Assembly (NCBI RefSeq): GCF_018129025.1
Contig: NZ_JAAEDI010000002.1
Location: 124,001 to 188,000, forward strand
Origin: Neoroseomonas terrae
Lineage (GTDB): Bacteria; Pseudomonadota; Alphaproteobacteria; Acetobacterales; Acetobacteraceae
Reading direction: 5' to 3'
Length of the DNA stretch: 64,000 nt
The notes below the pieces were generated by a model, which was not told the origin of the DNA, did not search any database, and was given only the letters and a program-made list of their open reading frames with translations. The translations under genes and the position numbers were made by a program. Positions 1-8,245 of this stretch are shown here, piece by piece. How positions within the stretch are numbered: position 1 is the first letter of the stretch; every line of letters begins with the position of its first letter.

Positions 1-696
1 ACGCCGGGCTTCGTCGACAGTGTCACGGAGGTCGGCCTGGGCTTCATGGTGGATCTCGCGCGCGACCTGTCCGGTTATTCCCGCGCCTATCGCGCGGGGG
101 AGGAGCCGGTGGGCCGGATGGGTCTGCAGCTCTCGGCGGCGACCCTCGGCATCGTCGGCTATGGGCGGATCGGGCGGCGGCTGGCGGAAGTGGCGCTCGC
201 GCTCGGCATGCGCGTGCTGGTGTCGGACCCGCACGCGACTGTGGAAGACCCGCGTATCACCCAGGTGAGTTTCGACGCCGTACTGGCGGAGGCGGACATC
301 GTCGTCTGCCTTGCCATCTCCGTTCCCGAGACGCGCGACCTGTTCAACGCCGACGCCTTCGCGCGGATGAAGCGCGGCACGCGCTTCATCAACCTGTCCC
401 GCGGCGAGCTGGTGGATGAGCATGCGCTGGAGGCCGCGCTCGACAGTGGGCAGCTCGCTGGCGCCGCGATGGATGTCGGGCGCGCGCCGGATCAGCGGCC
501 CTCCGCCTTCCTGGCGCGACGGCCCGACGTGCTGGCGGCCCCGCACATCGCCGGCATGACGCCGGAGGCGATGGAGCATCAGGCGATGGACACCGTGCGG
601 CAGGTCGCCGCCCTGGCGCGCGGTGAGATACCCGACAATGCGGTGAACGCCGCGGCCGCCCACCGGCTGTCGCGTATCGGCATCCCCGTCCCTTGA
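1..696 (+). CDS. D-isomer-specific 2-hydroxyacid dehydrogenase, 5' truncated by window edge
   Basis: The reading frame is open from base 1, so the N-terminus lies outside the window and about 231 residues are visible. What is seen is the NAD-binding domain of the family: a GYGRIG Rossmann loop, then a segment resembling the catalytic-Arg motif (SRGELVDE) and a C-terminal PHIAGMT containing the expected catalytic His. Family members reduce 2-oxoacids or oxidise D-2-hydroxyacids (phosphoglycerate dehydrogenase, glyoxylate/hydroxypyruvate reductase) with NAD(P)H in the cytoplasm. The substrate cannot be read from this part. No C-terminal ACT domain follows, which argues against a long-form SerA. 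The convergent TctC receptor gene ends just beyond its stop, and an Fe-type alcohol dehydrogenase lies further on, so a role in hydroxyacid catabolism is plausible but inferred. Confidence 0.85.
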   Translation, partial: TPGFVDSVTEVGLGFMVDLARDLSGYSRAYRAGEEPVGRMGLQLSAATLGIVGYGRIGRRLAEVALALGMRVLVSDPHATVEDPRITQVSFDAVLAEADIVVCLAISVPETRDLFNADAFARMKRGTRFINLSRGELVDEHALEAALDSGQLAGAAMDVGRAPDQRPSAFLARRPDVLAAPHIAGMTPEAMEHQAMDTVRQVAALARGEIPDNAVNAAAAHRLSRIGIPVP

Positions 697-699
697 GGC

Positions 700-1689
700 T
701 CAGTCGATCGTTAGCCCGGTCGCCCGCTGCAATTCCATCCAGCCGCGTATCTCGCGATCAAGAAGTTCCGCGAAGGCGGCGCGCGTGCCACCGACGAATT
801 CCGCGCCCTCCGCGCGGAATCGGGCACGCATGGCCTCGTTGCGGATGGCCGCGTTCAGCGCGGCGTTGAGCCGGTCGAGCACGGCGTCGGGGGTCGCGGC
901 CGGGGCGAAGAGGCCGCTCCAACTTCCAACGTTGAAGCCGGGCAGCATCTCGGCGACCGCGGGTATGTCGGGGAAGGCCGGTGATCGGGTTGCCGTGCTG
1001 ACCGCAACCGCCCGCGCCGTGCCGGCCTGCAGGACCGGGGCGACCTCGATGGGCTGGGCGAAGATCGTCTGCACGCGGCCCGCCGCCAGATCGATCACCG
1101 CCGGCGCAGTGCCGCGATAGGGCACGTGGTTGACCTCGATCCCGGCACGATGGGCGAGCAGCGATGCCGCCATGCGCTGGCCACTGCCGCTGCCGCCATT
1201 GGCGAAGTCGAGCCGCCCGGGATTGGCCCGTGACCAGGCGATCAGCGCCGCCAGGTCGCCCGGGGGCGCCGTCGGCCCGGCGGTCAGCATATAGGGCACC
1301 TCCAGCACCTGGCCGACCGGCGCGAAGGCGGTGCGCGGGTCGCCGGGGGGCAGGCTTGGCTGCATTACCGGATTGATGGACAGCGACGTGGTGCCGATCA
1401 GCAGCGTATGCCCGTCCGGTGCCGAGCGCGCGACGAAGCCAGCACCGATTGAGCTCGTCCCGCCGGGACGGTTGTCCACCTGCACGGCGGCACCGAGATC
1501 GGCGGCCATCCCATCTGCGATCGCGCGCGCCGCGGCGTCGACGCCGCCGCCGGGGGGAAACGGCACGACGATGATGACCGGGCGGTCGGGGAAGGCCGCC
1601 AGTGCCGGCCTCGCCAATGGCACCGTCAGCGCGGCGAGCGGCAGCGCGACGAGATGACGTCGTCGAAGGAATGTCGCGGAAGGGATCAT
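700..1689 (-). CDS. Bug/TctC-family tripartite tricarboxylate transporter substrate-binding protein (orphan)
   Basis: Periplasmic receptor of the Bug (TctC) family, which captures carboxylates or related small molecules. A signal peptide with a twin-arginine-like start (FLRRRHLVALPLAAL) and an ALA-type cleavage site is followed by the family hallmarks PDRPVIIVVPFPPGGGVD and VDNRPGGTSSIGA. About 329 aa, a usual length. I chose the ATG at 1689 because AAGGAG lies 10 nt upstream of it; the in-frame ATG nine bases earlier sits against that ribosome site. No tctA/tctB adjoins this copy, so it is an orphan receptor, common in Bug-rich proteobacteria; it may use the TctBA encoded 1.5 kb away. The ligand is unknown. 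It is divergent from the Fe-type dehydrogenase. Confidence 0.88.
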   Translation of the reverse strand: MIPSATFLRRRHLVALPLAALTVPLARPALAAFPDRPVIIVVPFPPGGGVDAAARAIADGMAADLGAAVQVDNRPGGTSSIGAGFVARSAPDGHTLLIGTTSLSINPVMQPSLPPGDPRTAFAPVGQVLEVPYMLTAGPTAPPGDLAALIAWSRANPGRLDFANGGSGSGQRMAASLLAHRAGIEVNHVPYRGTAPAVIDLAAGRVQTIFAQPIEVAPVLQAGTARAVAVSTATRSPAFPDIPAVAEMLPGFNVGSWSGLFAPAATPDAVLDRLNAALNAAIRNEAMRARFRAEGAEFVGGTRAAFAELLDREIRGWMELQRATGLTID

Positions 1690-1910
1690 CGGCTGCATGC
1701 TCCTTGCGTCGCGTCCGGCGCGCATCCTGCGTCGCGCGGCAGAGGTCGGCGAGACGAATTCGAGGCGGAGCAAGATCCTTGCCGCGATGATGCGGGATGG
1801 CGAAGCGGCTTCCGGTCGCGGCCCGTTATCGGAGATGCGGCGCATCCCGTCTGGTCACGCCCGGTGGCGCCGATAAGGTCAGACGCGGAGCAGCAGCGGA
1901 GTCGTCTCTC

Positions 1911-3080
1911 ATGTGGCGTGGCACCATCGCCCTTCCGGCGATCGAACGGGTCCAGAGCGGCATCCCCGCGGCGGAGGCGCTGCTGGCCGAGGCCGAGCGG
2001 CTCGATGCGCGGCGCGTGTTCCTGGTCGTCAGCCGCACCATGAATCGCGAGACGGGGCATGTCGCGGCGCTCCGCGACGCGCTGGGCGCACGCTTCGCCG
2101 GGCTGCATGAGGGCATCCCCCCGCATACGCCGATGGATGTGGTGGTCGCGGCGGCGGCGGCGGCACGCGCTGTCGATGCCGACCTTCTCGCCACCTTCGG
2201 CGGCGGTTCCGTCACGGATGCGGGCAAGGTGATGCAACTCTGCCTGCGTCACGGCATCACGGCCATGGAGCAGCTTGAGCCCTTCCGGATGGTGACCAAC
2301 CCGGACGGCACGCGGCACTTGCCGGAGTATGACGGCCCGGTGGTGCGGCAGATCGCCATCCCGACGACGCTGTCCGGCGGCGAGTACAACTCCCAGGCCG
2401 GCTGCACCAACCCGCTAAAGAAAGTGAAGCAGAGCTTCCGCCACGCGCTGCATGTGCCGCGCGTCACCATCCTCGACCCTGCGCCGACGGTCGGCACGCC
2501 GATGTGGGTGTGGCTGGCGAGCGGCATCCGGGCGGTGGACCACGCGACGGAAGGGCTGTGCTCGCCGCTCAACAATCCTGTGAGCGATGCGAGCGCACTG
2601 CAGGCACTTCGCCTGCTGTCGCGCGCGTTGCCGCGGGTGAAGGCCGATCCGGGCGATCTTGCGGCGCGGCAGGAATGCCAGCTTGCCGTGTGGCTGTCCG
2701 TCGTCGGGCGCTGGGGTGGGGTGCAGATGGGGGCAAGCCACGCGATCGGCCATGTGCTCGGGGGTACCGCGGGCGTGCCGCACGGCTACACCTCCTGCAT
2801 CATGTTGCCGCATGTGCTGCGCCACAACGCGGCGGCGAACGCGGATCGCCAAGCGCTGGTGGCGGAGGCGCTCGGCCGGCCGGGCGTGCCGGCGGCGGAT
2901 GCGGTGGCCGAACTGGTCGCCTCACTCGGCCTACCCTCGCGGCTGTCGGAGGTGGGCGTGACGGCGGAGCAGTTTCCGCTGCTCGCCACCAACACGATGC
3001 GCGACCCGTGGCTGCACACGAATCCGGTCCGGATCACGCGGCCGGAGGAAGTGGTCGCGATCCTTGAGGCGGCGGCCTGA
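1911..3080 (+). CDS. Iron-containing alcohol dehydrogenase / maleylacetate reductase-like protein
   Basis: Group III Fe-dependent alcohol dehydrogenase of 389 aa. Visible motifs are the nucleotide-binding TFGGGSVTDAGK near residue 90 and the metal-site region with RAVDHATEG, followed by GASHAIGHVLGG and VPHGYTS, which supply the Asp and His ligands. Members reduce aldehydes, ketones or maleylacetate with NAD(P)H. The SHAIGHVLGG plus PHG pattern resembles maleylacetate reductases, but no aromatic ring-cleavage genes lie nearby, so that assignment is only a possibility. The start at 1911 (MWRGTIALPAIERV) places the family N-terminus correctly; only a weak GCGGAG precedes it. It is transcribed away from the orphan TctC gene and converges with tctA. 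Confidence 0.85.
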   Translation: MWRGTIALPAIERVQSGIPAAEALLAEAERLDARRVFLVVSRTMNRETGHVAALRDALGARFAGLHEGIPPHTPMDVVVAAAAAARAVDADLLATFGGGSVTDAGKVMQLCLRHGITAMEQLEPFRMVTNPDGTRHLPEYDGPVVRQIAIPTTLSGGEYNSQAGCTNPLKKVKQSFRHALHVPRVTILDPAPTVGTPMWVWLASGIRAVDHATEGLCSPLNNPVSDASALQALRLLSRALPRVKADPGDLAARQECQLAVWLSVVGRWGGVQMGASHAIGHVLGGTAGVPHGYTSCIMLPHVLRHNAAANADRQALVAEALGRPGVPAADAVAELVASLGLPSRLSEVGVTAEQFPLLATNTMRDPWLHTNPVRITRPEEVVAILEAAA

Positions 3081-3138
3081 TCAATCGGCGCGCCGCCCAC
3101 ATTGCGACGCCGGCGAAGCATGGCCTGTCCAGTGTTCC

Positions 3139-4635
3139 CTACGCGATGGCGCGCTTCCGCCGAAAGAGGGATCCCAGACCCGGAATCGACCATGCCGCCG
3201 CCACCAGCGTCAGCGCGCACAGCCCCACGCTGATCGGCCGCGTGAAGAAGGGCGAGATGTCGCCACCCGACAGCACCAGCCCACGCAACAGGTTCTTGTC
3301 GAGCAGTTCCCCCAGCACGATGCCGAGCACCAGCGGCGCCATCGGAAAACGCAGCTCGCGAAGGATGAAGCCTACAACCCCCGCGCCGAGCATCACCCAG
3401 ATATCGAACAATCGCGACGTGATGGCGAAGGCGCCAACCGTGCACAGCACGAACACGACCGGCATCAATCGCGCCCGCGGGATCAGCAGGATCCACAGCA
3501 GCGGTCTCACCAACGCCAGCCCATAGAAGATTTTCACCATATCCGCGATGATCAGCATCGCCACGATCTGGTAGATGAATTCCGGCGTGGTGATCGCGAG
3601 CATCGGCCCGGGGTTCAGCCCATGGATCATCATCGCCGCCATGAGCACGGCGGCCGGCGCGGAACCGGGAACGGCCAGTGTCAGCACGGGGATGATCGCG
3701 CCCGGCACGCAGGCGCTCTCGCCGGTTTCGGCGGCCATCAGGCCCTCGATACTTCCCTTGCCGAACTTCTCGCGCTCGGCGCTGGCCCGCTTCGCCGCGG
3801 CGTAGGAAGTCCAGGCGGCGATGTCCTCACCCAGACCGGGCATCGCGCCGATGAAGGTGCCGAGCGCGCCCGAGCGCAGGATCGTCTTCCAATGCTGCGT
3901 CACGTCGCGGATGCGTGGGATGACGCTGTCGATCTTGGAGGACACGGCCATCACGGCCGGGCCGCGCATCGCTGACAGCACCTCCGCCACGCCAAACACG
4001 CCGACCAGCACCGGCAGCAGCCCGAGCCCACCGGCGAGATCGCCGTTCCCATAGGCGAAGCGGGCATAGGCGTGGTTCGTCTCCTGCCCGATGGTCGCGA
4101 CGAACAGGCCGAGGAAGCCCGCGATGTAGCCCTTCAGCGGATCGCCGCCGGACAGCGACCCGGCGATGACGATGCCGAACAGCGCCACCCAGAACATCTC
4201 GTAGGAGCCGAATTGCAGGGCGAACTCGCCGAAGGACGGCGCGAAGAGCGCAAGGATCATCGTGCCGAACAGCGTGCCGAGCCACGAGCCGCTGGTGGAA
4301 ATGCCCATCGCCCGGCCGGCGAGGCCCTGCCGCGCCAGCGGAAACCCGTCCAGCGTCGAGGCCGCCGAGGCCGGCGTGCCCGGAATGTTCAGCAGGATGG
4401 CGCTGCGCGATCCGCCATAGATCGCGCCGACATAGACGCAGACCAGCACGAGCATCGCCTTGTCCGGCCCCATGCCGAAGGTCAGCGTCGTCAGCAGCGC
4501 GACGCCCATCGTCGCGGTCAGGCCGGGCAGCGCACCGATGATGATGCCGATCAGCGTCGCCCACAGCGCGTGAAAGATGGCGCCGCCGCCGAGCACATGG
4601 GCGAAGCCGCCCGCCAGGTTGTTCAGAGCGTCCAT
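3139..4635 (-). CDS. tctA: Tripartite tricarboxylate transporter large permease TctA
   Basis: Large integral-membrane subunit (498 aa) of a TctCBA secondary transporter that brings a periplasm-captured carboxylate across the inner membrane. It opens with ALWATLIGIIIGALPGLTATMG, the TctA signature, and carries a second half-repeat with FIGAMPGLGEDIAAW. Many hydrophobic helices run through the protein and it ends with a short basic tail (RRKRAIA). Its ATG overlaps the tctB stop as TGATG, so the two are translationally coupled. Gene order on this strand is tctC, tctB, tctA, the classic arrangement. The substrate is not determinable; Bug-type systems transport citrate, terephthalate, lactate, adipate and others. 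Confidence 0.94.
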   Translation of the reverse strand: MDALNNLAGGFAHVLGGGAIFHALWATLIGIIIGALPGLTATMGVALLTTLTFGMGPDKAMLVLVCVYVGAIYGGSRSAILLNIPGTPASAASTLDGFPLARQGLAGRAMGISTSGSWLGTLFGTMILALFAPSFGEFALQFGSYEMFWVALFGIVIAGSLSGGDPLKGYIAGFLGLFVATIGQETNHAYARFAYGNGDLAGGLGLLPVLVGVFGVAEVLSAMRGPAVMAVSSKIDSVIPRIRDVTQHWKTILRSGALGTFIGAMPGLGEDIAAWTSYAAAKRASAEREKFGKGSIEGLMAAETGESACVPGAIIPVLTLAVPGSAPAAVLMAAMMIHGLNPGPMLAITTPEFIYQIVAMLIIADMVKIFYGLALVRPLLWILLIPRARLMPVVFVLCTVGAFAITSRLFDIWVMLGAGVVGFILRELRFPMAPLVLGIVLGELLDKNLLRGLVLSGGDISPFFTRPISVGLCALTLVAAAWSIPGLGSLFRRKRAIA

Positions 4636-5165
4636 CAGGGCAACCGCAGCAGGAAGAGCTTCTCGAAGACCAGCATCACGCCGATGCCCGTGCCGATGCC
4701 GATCAGCGCCGCCTCGATGACGCGTCGCAACCGGCCCTGCGGCCCGAGCTCCCATTCGAAAGCCGTTGTGAAGGCGAAGACGAACAGCGCCGAGGCAAGC
4801 CAGAACGGCACGCGGCCGACCATCCCGCCGGCATAGACCACGCCGAGCACCGCTGCGGTCGCGAGCTGCCGACGGTCGGCGGCGCTGCCCTGCGCGGCGC
4901 CGCGCACGGCCCAGCCGCCGCGCCGGATCGCCCGCATGCCAAGAACGATCGACAGCAGCGCGATCACGACGCCATAGAAGCCGGGCACGATGCCTGGTGC
5001 CGTCAGGCCGGTGCCGGATTGCTCCACGAAGCGGGGCATCTGCCAGGCCTGCGTCACGACGGCGATGCCGAAGACGCACAGCACCGCGGCGGTGACAAGA
5101 TCGGCGCGCGGCGAGGCCGGTGCCTTCTCGCCCTCGAACGGGGAGGCTGCGTCGGGCTCGCTCAT
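4635..5165 (-). CDS. tctB: Tripartite tricarboxylate transporter small permease TctB
   Basis: Small membrane subunit (176 aa) with about four predicted hydrophobic helices: near residues 25-42, 62-78, 102-135 and a C-terminal one ending in VFEKLFLLRLP. The N-terminus is a charged, proline-rich cytoplasmic leader (MSEPDAASPFEGEK). Sequence conservation in TctB is low, so the call rests on size, topology and position between tctC and tctA. The stop codon shares bases with the tctA ATG. Upstream there is a 37-nt gap to the end of tctC, so all three probably share one transcript starting before tctC. Confidence 0.9.
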   Translation of the reverse strand: MSEPDAASPFEGEKAPASPRADLVTAAVLCVFGIAVVTQAWQMPRFVEQSGTGLTAPGIVPGFYGVVIALLSIVLGMRAIRRGGWAVRGAAQGSAADRRQLATAAVLGVVYAGGMVGRVPFWLASALFVFAFTTAFEWELGPQGRLRRVIEAALIGIGTGIGVMLVFEKLFLLRLP

Positions 5166-5202
5166 GCGCGCCCGTCGCGAGCAGGGACCGGCAGCAGCCG
5201 CA

Positions 5203-6228
5203 TCAGAGACGCGCGATGCCGACGGTGTCCGGGCTCACCCGCGCCTTGCCGCCGTCGAAATAGAGCCAGGCGGTCTGGCGGACCATCTTCCACGCCTCGT
5301 CATAGGCCTGCTGCCCATAGAGCGGCGTGAACAGCGCGGCGCGGGAGGTCGCGTAATCCTTCAGCCGTTGGGAATTCGCGATGGTCGTGCGCCAGATCTC
5401 GGTCATTGTCGCCACCACATTCTCCGGCACCCCCTTCGCCGCCCAGATGCCGAAATAGTTGAGCGGCGCAGGCATGTTCGGCACCCAGCGGCGGACGGAG
5501 GGGATCTCGATCGCCGGGCTGCTGCCCTGCGCGGCCAGCGTCACCGGGTCGTCCGACTGCACGGCGAGCGGGATCAGGCGGCGAGCGCGGATCATCTCCG
5601 CAGCCTCGACCAGCAGCATGGCGCCGAGCTGCGTTTCGCCCGAAACGGTGGCGATCATCGCCGGGTTGCCGCCGTCATAGGTGGCGTGACGGTACTGGAG
5701 CCCAGGCGTCGCGGCGCGCAGCGCCTCCATCATGTTGTGGCCGGCGGAGGAGACACCCGCCGTGGCGACGCCGATGCTCTGCCCGCGGGTCTTCAGCGCC
5801 TCGAAGGCCTGGGCGAAGTCGCGGAAGCCCGATTGGGGGTTGGCGACCAGCACATTCACATTGGCCACCGCGAAGAATAGGTTCCAATCCGACAACTGCG
5901 TGTCGAGCAGGCCGAGCACCTTGTAGCAGCCCACATCGACGGCGGCGCCGGCCGCCCAGGTCATCCCGTCCTTCGGCGCTTCCAGCGCGTTGCGCGTGCC
6001 GATGGACCCCGAGGCGCCCGGCTGGTTCACCACGACGACGCGTTGGCCGAGCGGCGCTTCCAACTCGGCCGCGACCAGGCGGGCCATCTGGTCGGTCGAC
6101 CCGCCGGCGGCCCAGGGAACGATGATCGTGACCGGGCGATCCGGCCGCCAGGCGCCCTGGGCGCGCAGCGTGGCGGGGGCGGCCAGTCCGGCGGCGGCAG
6201 CGACGAGCACATGCCTGCGCAACAGCAT
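5203..6228 (-). CDS. tctC: Bug-family receptor TctC, first gene of the tctCBA operon
   Basis: Periplasmic binding protein of 341 aa that feeds the TctBA permease. It starts with a signal peptide (MLLRRHVLVAAAAGLAAP, cleavage after LRAQG or close by), then the family motif PDRPVTIIVPWAAGGSTDQMA and VVVNQPGASGSIGT. GGGAAAGG lies about nine bases before the ATG. The region upstream holds a GTAAC-N6-GTTAC inverted repeat that could be an operator. The internal sequence differs strongly from the orphan receptor at 700-1689, implying a different ligand. An unusual point is the stretch AAGAAVDVGCYKVLGLLD, not typical of citrate receptors. Ligand unknown. Confidence 0.9.
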   Translation of the reverse strand: MLLRRHVLVAAAAGLAAPATLRAQGAWRPDRPVTIIVPWAAGGSTDQMARLVAAELEAPLGQRVVVVNQPGASGSIGTRNALEAPKDGMTWAAGAAVDVGCYKVLGLLDTQLSDWNLFFAVANVNVLVANPQSGFRDFAQAFEALKTRGQSIGVATAGVSSAGHNMMEALRAATPGLQYRHATYDGGNPAMIATVSGETQLGAMLLVEAAEMIRARRLIPLAVQSDDPVTLAAQGSSPAIEIPSVRRWVPNMPAPLNYFGIWAAKGVPENVVATMTEIWRTTIANSQRLKDYATSRAALFTPLYGQQAYDEAWKMVRQTAWLYFDGGKARVSPDTVGIARL

Positions 6229-6278
6229 ATCTTCGACCTTTCCCTGATGGCGCCGCGTTGCTCGCGGTGTCCGATGGA

Positions 6279-6294
6279 GTAACCTGCCAGTTAC
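6279..6294. promoter_or_regulatory. Candidate operator upstream of tctCBA
   Basis: GTAAC-CTGCCA-GTTAC, a five-base perfect inverted repeat with a six-base spacer, centred about 60 bases before the tctC ATG in an otherwise non-coding space. The size suits a dimeric repressor such as a GntR- or LysR-type protein, but no regulator gene is adjacent and no promoter hexamers could be assigned. Short repeats of this size can arise by chance. Confidence 0.3.
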
Positions 6295-6336
6295 CAGAGA
6301 TGGTGCGGTGGTCGATACGGTCGCGTCAAGCGGCGG

Positions 6337-7137
6337 TCAGCCGAATTCCGGACCTGCCACGGCAGCGAACAGCTTGGGGTCACCCGGCACGTCGGCACCG
6401 AGCGCCATACGCGTGAAGGGGCGCAGCGCGGCGGCTCCGTGCTGCGTCAGCCACCCGGCGAGGCCGCGTTGCGCATCCGGCAGATCGATCACGGCCGGGC
6501 CGGGCAGCGTGTTGCGCGCGGCGGCGATCAGCGCGCGTGCCGTGGCGTCGTCCGCCGCCACGATGGGGCCGATCTGCGGTCCTCGCGCCCCGTCGCGCGC
6601 CAGGGCGAAGCCGCTGCCGTCCTCAGCGATGAAGGCCGCCTGGGGTAGGCGCGCGGCGAAGTCGCGCAGAAGGGTTGGCCGCGGCGCACCAAAGGCAGCG
6701 GTGTCCAGCGCCAGTAGCGTCGGCCAGTCCGCATCGGCCAGCGGGCGAATGCCGGGCGCGGCGGGCAGGCGCTGCGGCACGGACCAGCGGGCGAAGCCCC
6801 ACAGGTCGCGGAACCCCAGTTGTCGGTAAACCTCCCGACCCGCTGGCGTCGCGTCGAGCGCCGCGCAGCGTGTACCGCCCAACGCCTTGACCGCCCAGCG
6901 CATCAGCGCCGTCGCGTGGCCGCGCCGGCGCTGGTCCGGTCGTACCAGCACCATGGATATCCAGGCGAGGTCACCGCCATACCGGATGTAGGCCGCGGTG
7001 GCGGCAAGCGCCTCCTGCCCGTCGTCGATCGCCCGCACCGCGCCATCCCGCAAGAACAGCGACCAGTCGCGCGGCGTCTGGTTCCAGCCGATCAGGAAAG
7101 AGAGCGCGGCGGCACGCTGCACCGCCGCCTCGGTCAT
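6337..7137 (-). CDS. GNAT family N-acetyltransferase with YitH/HolE-like C-terminal domain
   Basis: Cytoplasmic acetyltransferase of about 266 aa. The N-terminal half is a GNAT fold with the acetyl-CoA-binding segment MVLVRPDQRRRGHATALM (residues about 60-77) and the usual following helix and YRQLGF strand. The C-terminal half (from about residue 130) resembles the Acetyltransf_18 domain seen in YitH-type proteins. The target amine is unknown. The start at 7137 (MTEAAVQRAA) is chosen over an in-frame ATG five codons upstream, which lies inside the long palindrome; neither has a strong ribosome site. It is divergent from the Gfo/Idh operon. Confidence 0.8.
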   Translation of the reverse strand: MTEAAVQRAAALSFLIGWNQTPRDWSLFLRDGAVRAIDDGQEALAATAAYIRYGGDLAWISMVLVRPDQRRRGHATALMRWAVKALGGTRCAALDATPAGREVYRQLGFRDLWGFARWSVPQRLPAAPGIRPLADADWPTLLALDTAAFGAPRPTLLRDFAARLPQAAFIAEDGSGFALARDGARGPQIGPIVAADDATARALIAAARNTLPGPAVIDLPDAQRGLAGWLTQHGAAALRPFTRMALGADVPGDPKLFAAVAGPEFG

Positions 7138-7142
7138 CGGAT

Positions 7143-7176
7143 GCGCCTGCATCGTGGGATGCCACGATGCAGGCGC
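7143..7176. promoter_or_regulatory. 15-bp perfect palindrome in a divergent promoter region
   Basis: GCGCCTGCATCGTGG, a four-base GATG spacer, then its exact reverse complement. It lies in the 91-bp gap between the divergent GNAT and Gfo/Idh start codons. Its centre reads TGGGATGCCA, which fits a loose TGG-N4-CCA pattern as used by some FadR-type GntR repressors (inference). Between two divergent starts an operator is more likely than a terminator, and no U-tract follows on either strand. Confidence 0.55.
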
Positions 7177-7228
7177 GCTCCCGTCAAGCCGCTTGACGGG
7201 CCTTCGCGTTGACGGCCCACTCGGCGGC

Positions 7229-8245
7229 ATGGACAGACCCCGGCTGCTGCTGATCGGCTGCGGCGCCTTCGGACGCGTGCATCTCGCGGCGCTGCGGCGG
7301 ATTGGCGCGGCGGTGATGGTCCACGACGCCGATATGTCCCTGGCAGCCGCGACGGGGTTGCCGGTTGCCGAGAGCATCGGGGCGGGGCTCGCATCCTGCG
7401 AGGCCGCGATCGTTGTCACGCCGGTGCCGACGCATGTGGCGGTGGCGACCGCCGTCCTCAATGCCGGACGCGACCTGTTCCTCGAGAAGCCGGCGACGGA
7501 GACGGCCGCGGAAGCCATGGCGCTGGCGGCGCTCGCCAGGCAGGCGGGCCGTATCGCGCAGGTCGGGCTGTATTTCCGCTTCCACCCGAAGGCGATCGCG
7601 CTTCGCCGCATGGTGGCGGATGGTACGTTTGGCGCGGTCCACTACCTCGCCGCCCGCTTCTCCGGCCTGAAGCGGGCGCGTGGCGATTCCGGCGCGCTGC
7701 TGAACGATGCCGTGCACTTCGCCGACCTGTTGCCCTGGATCGCCGGCGAGGCCCCCACGCGTGTCTTCGCGACCATGGCCGACCCTCTTTGTCGGGGGCG
7801 GGAGGACGTTGCGGTCATCCAGATGATGTTCCCCTCTGGCGCGACGGCTCTGATCGAGGCCGGCTGCGTGCTCCCCGGCCGCTGGCCCGATGCGGTGGTG
7901 GCCGGTGCGGAGACGCGCAAGGAAGTCGTCATCGCCGGGCGGAACGCGCTGGCCGAGGTGGATTTCGCTGCCGAGACCTTCGCGTTGCGCCGCGGCAGCC
8001 ACGCGCCCGCCGCGCATGGCGCCTGGCTGCCGCAGCACGGCGCGCGCGAGGAGTTGCCGATTCCGGCCGCCGACCCTGTGGAGGTCGTCGCGGCTGAACT
8101 CGCCGCCTTCATCGATACGATACGAACGCGCCGTGAACCGGACGCGGACCTGCGTGCCGGCGCCGTCGCCCCGGCGCGCATCCTGGACGCTGCGCGGCGC
8201 TCCGCGCAGGAAGCGCGTGTCGTCGCGCTGGAGGAAATCGCCTGA
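7229..8245 (+). CDS. Gfo/Idh/MocA family NAD(P)-dependent oxidoreductase
   Basis: Dehydrogenase of 338 aa. The N-terminus carries the Rossmann loop LIGCGAFGRVH; the EKP motif that follows the dinucleotide fold is present as FLEKPATET (about residue 90), and the C-terminal alpha/beta domain is complete. Members oxidise or reduce sugars, inositols and sugar acids at a ring or chain hydroxyl. It is the first gene of a tightly packed operon (TGATG overlap with the next gene) that also encodes a sugar-isomerase-like TIM barrel, an enolase-superfamily protein and two lactonases, so it probably catalyses the first oxidation of a carbohydrate or polyol. No strong ribosome site precedes the ATG. The substrate cannot be inferred from sequence alone. 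Confidence 0.88.
   Translation: MDRPRLLLIGCGAFGRVHLAALRRIGAAVMVHDADMSLAAATGLPVAESIGAGLASCEAAIVVTPVPTHVAVATAVLNAGRDLFLEKPATETAAEAMALAALARQAGRIAQVGLYFRFHPKAIALRRMVADGTFGAVHYLAARFSGLKRARGDSGALLNDAVHFADLLPWIAGEAPTRVFATMADPLCRGREDVAVIQMMFPSGATALIEAGCVLPGRWPDAVVAGAETRKEVVIAGRNALAEVDFAAETFALRRGSHAPAAHGAWLPQHGAREELPIPAADPVEVVAAELAAFIDTIRTRREPDADLRAGAVAPARILDAARRSAQEARVVALEEIA

Noticed and set aside
1911-3080. Firm assignment as maleylacetate reductase
   Set aside because: Motif resemblance is partial and no ring-cleavage dioxygenase or other chloroaromatic genes are nearby, so only the Fe-dependent dehydrogenase family is claimed.
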